From assembly GCA_039920665.1 (NCBI GenBank), contig JBDSDH010000058.1, positions 1-24,143 on the forward strand: DNA of 24,143 nt, written 5' to 3'. Position numbers and translations under genes: made by a program. Below the pieces are notes generated by a model that saw only the letters and a program-made list of their open reading frames with translations, made no database searches and was not told the origin of the DNA. Shown in pieces: positions 22,235-24,143 of the stretch (position 1 is its first letter; the number at the start of each line of letters is the position of its first letter). The DNA comes from WLMZ01 sp039920665. GTDB lineage: Bacteria; Actinomycetota; Acidimicrobiia; Acidimicrobiales; Ilumatobacteraceae.

Positions 22235-23737
22235 TCAGAGTTCGCCGCGGTCGAGGGCGGCCAGGACCTCGACGGCGCGGGTTCTGACAGCTGGGCGATC
22301 GGCGAGCTTGCGCATCGCTCCGAGTTGATTGCCGAGACGATGGTTGCCGACGAGGCGTTGCTCGTTGCGGTCGAGAAAGTCCCAGTACAACGTGGTGAAG
22401 GGGCACGCGTCATCGCCGACGCGTTTGCGACGGTCGAACCGACATCCGCCGCAGTAGTTGCTCATCTTGTCGATGTATGCACCGCCGGCCGCGTACGGCT
22501 TGCTCGCCATCCGCCCTCCGTCGGCGAACAGGGCCATCCCGACGACGTTCGGGGTCATCACCCACTCGGCACCGTCGACGAAGCTCGCCCACATCCATTC
22601 CGTCATCGCCTGCGGGTCGACCCCCGCCAGCAGGGCGAGGTTGCCGAGCACCATCAATCGCTGGATGTGATGGGTCCAACCATGGTCGTGCAGGTCCGAG
22701 ATCGTCTGTTCGACGCAACGCATCGAGGTCGCAGCGTCCCCCCGCAGCACCGGGGGCAACGGGCGCCGGGCAGCGAGTTCGTTCGATCGTGCGTACTCGG
22801 GACCCCACAGCCAGTACACACCCCACACGTACTCGCGCCAGCCGATCACCTGGCGGATCAACGCCTCGGCGCTGGCGATCGGCACACGACCCGAGCGATA
22901 GGCCTCCTCGACCATGTCGCAGACCTCGTCCGGGCGGAGCAGACCGATGTTGAGGTACTGCGCGATCATCGCGTGGTTGAGATGCCAATTGTCCTCCAGC
23001 ATTGCATCTTCGTACGGGCCGAAATTCGCCAACACGTGATCGACGAAATGGTCGAGCCGGCGCAGGGCCTCGCGACGTGACGTGGCCCACAATCCGGTCG
23101 GCACAGCGCCCCACAATCGGGCGGGAAGATCGCTGAGCACCTGACGATCGACAGCATCGAGCGCCGTGGTCAACGGTTCCGGCCAGGCAGCGAGACGACC
23201 CTTCGGCGGCGGGAGTCGATTCTCGGCGTCGTAGTTCCAGCGGCCGGTCGCCGGCTCGTCACCGTCCATCAGATATCCGAGCCGGCGCCGGTTCCACCGA
23301 TAAAAGTCCTCCATCGTCAACTTGGTCCTGCCTCCGGCCCAGGCGGCGAACTCGTCTGGATGGCACAGGAACTGATTCGTTCGGGTGAGCTCGACGTGCT
23401 CTCGTTCGAGCATTGCCCAACCGTCGCGACTGGCCGGCTCCATCGCAACGACCGTCGGCGAATCATGCTCAGCGCGGTGTGCCGCAAGCCCGACCTGCAA
23501 GGTGGGAGCGTGGCGGTAATCGACCTCGAAACCATCTGCACGCAACTCGGCTGCGAACCGCCGCATCGACGCGACGACGAAGTGCGCCCGCTGAACGTGC
23601 CATCGCTTCGAAGCCAGCTTGGCCGTGCTCTCCACCATCAGCACGCGATGAGTGGTGGGTGACGCGCCGGCGAAAGCCGAGCTGTGGCGAGTCAGCTGAT
23701 CGCCGAGTACCCAGATCGTGGACAGCGACTCGCTCAC
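22235..23737 (-). CDS. FeS-BCP family [4Fe-4S] photolyase/cryptochrome (deoxyribodipyrimidine photolyase-related protein)
   Basis: Flavin photolyase of the bacterial group that repairs (6-4) photoproducts and carries an iron-sulfur cluster. The 500 residues include an N-terminal Rossmann-like half (STIWVLGDQLTRHSSAF...), and an FAD half with AMIAQYLNIGLL, IRQVIGWREYVWGVYW, HIQRLMVLGNLALLAGVDP and WVMTPNVVGMALFADGGRMASKPYAAGGAYIDKM. Four cysteines, C341, C429, C432 and C445, have the same spacing (88, 3, 13) as the cluster ligands I recall for Agrobacterium PhrB (350, 438, 441, 454). The start is GTG 23737, 34 bases after ruvB. Its place between ruvB and queA is unusual. Confidence 0.93.
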   Translation of the reverse strand: MSESLSTIWVLGDQLTRHSSAFAGASPTTHRVLMVESTAKLASKRWHVQRAHFVVASMRRFAAELRADGFEVDYRHAPTLQVGLAAHRAEHDSPTVVAMEPASRDGWAMLEREHVELTRTNQFLCHPDEFAAWAGGRTKLTMEDFYRWNRRRLGYLMDGDEPATGRWNYDAENRLPPPKGRLAAWPEPLTTALDAVDRQVLSDLPARLWGAVPTGLWATSRREALRRLDHFVDHVLANFGPYEDAMLEDNWHLNHAMIAQYLNIGLLRPDEVCDMVEEAYRSGRVPIASAEALIRQVIGWREYVWGVYWLWGPEYARSNELAARRPLPPVLRGDAATSMRCVEQTISDLHDHGWTHHIQRLMVLGNLALLAGVDPQAMTEWMWASFVDGAEWVMTPNVVGMALFADGGRMASKPYAAGGAYIDKMSNYCGGCRFDRRKRVGDDACPFTTLYWDFLDRNEQRLVGNHRLGNQLGAMRKLADRPAVRTRAVEVLAALDRGEL

Positions 23738-23771
23738 ATCGGTGCCGACATCACGTTTCAGACCTCGTCGG

Positions 23772-24143
23772 TCAGCTGAACAGCGACGGCGGCTTATCGC
23801 CGAAGTTGGGGGGCACGTCGAGGCCCAGGTGGTGCCAGGCGTCGGGCATTGCGATCCGGCCGCGGGGCGTGCGGGCCAGCAAGCCCTGCTGGATCAGGAA
23901 CGGCTCGTAGACGTCCTCGACCGTCTCGGTCTGCTCGCCCACCGAGATCGCAAGTGTCGAGAGGCCCACCGGACCGCCCCTGAACTGCTCGCACAGCGCC
24001 GACAGGACCGCCCGGTCGACCTTGTCGAGTCCACGGTCGTCGACCCCGAAGACCGACAGGCCCCGCTTGGCGGTCGTCGCGTCGATCGTGCCGTCGCCGC
24101 GAACCTCGGCGAAGTCGCGGACACGGCGCAGCAACCGGTTGGC
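23772..24143 (-). CDS. ruvB: Holliday junction branch-migration ATPase RuvB, C-terminal part
   Basis: Only the last 123 codons are inside the window; the frame is open to the right edge. The visible part starts in ANRLLRRVRDFAEVRG, the conserved end of the small ATPase domain with the arginine-rich RLLRRVRDF, and continues through the winged-helix DNA-binding domain (LDKVDRAVLSALCEQFRGGPVGLSTLAISVGE...EPFLIQQGLLARTPRGR). The ATPase motifs would be outside. RuvB pumps DNA through RuvA-bound Holliday junctions. ruvA and ruvC are expected beyond the right edge. Confidence 0.95.
   Translation of the reverse strand, partial: ANRLLRRVRDFAEVRGDGTIDATTAKRGLSVFGVDDRGLDKVDRAVLSALCEQFRGGPVGLSTLAISVGEQTETVEDVYEPFLIQQGLLARTPRGRIAMPDAWHHLGLDVPPNFGDKPPSLFS

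Noticed and set aside
1..24143. tRNA, rRNA, insertion-sequence transposase or phage integrase genes
   Set aside because: None seen on reading the intergenic regions and the protein set; spaces between genes are mostly too short for tRNA genes.

Overview
The window is high-GC, gene-dense DNA from an actinobacterium, most likely of the class Acidimicrobiia (Ilumatobacter-like). This is judged from the neighbour order and protein style; no database search was possible. Nearly every base is coding. Most genes are on the minus strand and many overlap by 4 bases (ATGA or GTGA), so they are read as operons.

Left edge, plus strand (1-2722): the 3' part of an Fpg/Nei DNA glycosylase gene, a class-3-like aldehyde dehydrogenase, and a small protein-tyrosine/dual-specificity phosphatase with a WPD loop and a C-X5-R loop. 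These run convergently into a minus-strand series. Read in transcription order from right to left, that series is: ruvB (cut by the right edge), a [4Fe-4S] photolyase of the FeS-BCP type, then queA-tgt-yajC-secD-secF-apt-rel (tRNA queuosine modification, the Sec accessory complex, adenine salvage, ppGpp metabolism). A gene for a winged-helix (AbiEi-like) plus nuclease-like (DUF559-like) protein follows, then hisS-aspS-Nudix-rarA-DUF948-small membrane protein (tRNA charging, nucleotide or RNA-cap hydrolysis, replication-fork maintenance, small membrane proteins), then glcD-glcE, an unrecognised short ORF and an SRPBCC-fold protein. A plus-strand dienelactone-hydrolase-family gene and the photolyase gene lie between ruvB and queA, which are often adjacent in related genomes.

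The most unusual structure is at 11589-12847. The AbiEi/DUF559-like gene is bracketed by two pairs of a 42-bp element with inverted ends (TGTGTGC...GCACACGG). The left pair reads on the plus strand and the right pair on the minus strand. In both pairs the two units are spaced exactly 72 bp start to start. The block sits between rel and hisS and looks like a mobile or selfish cassette, or a nuclease gene with its own family of palindromic elements. A second repeat type, two 39-bp units each with a GACTG-TGGG-CAGTC hairpin, lies at 22135-22212 between the convergent hydrolase and photolyase genes.

Other points of note are a Thr/Ser/Val-rich insert of about 110 residues in SecD, an AspRS whose anticodon-domain histidine suggests a non-discriminating enzyme, a glcDE pair with no glcF, and a change of coding phase near 3203-3240.
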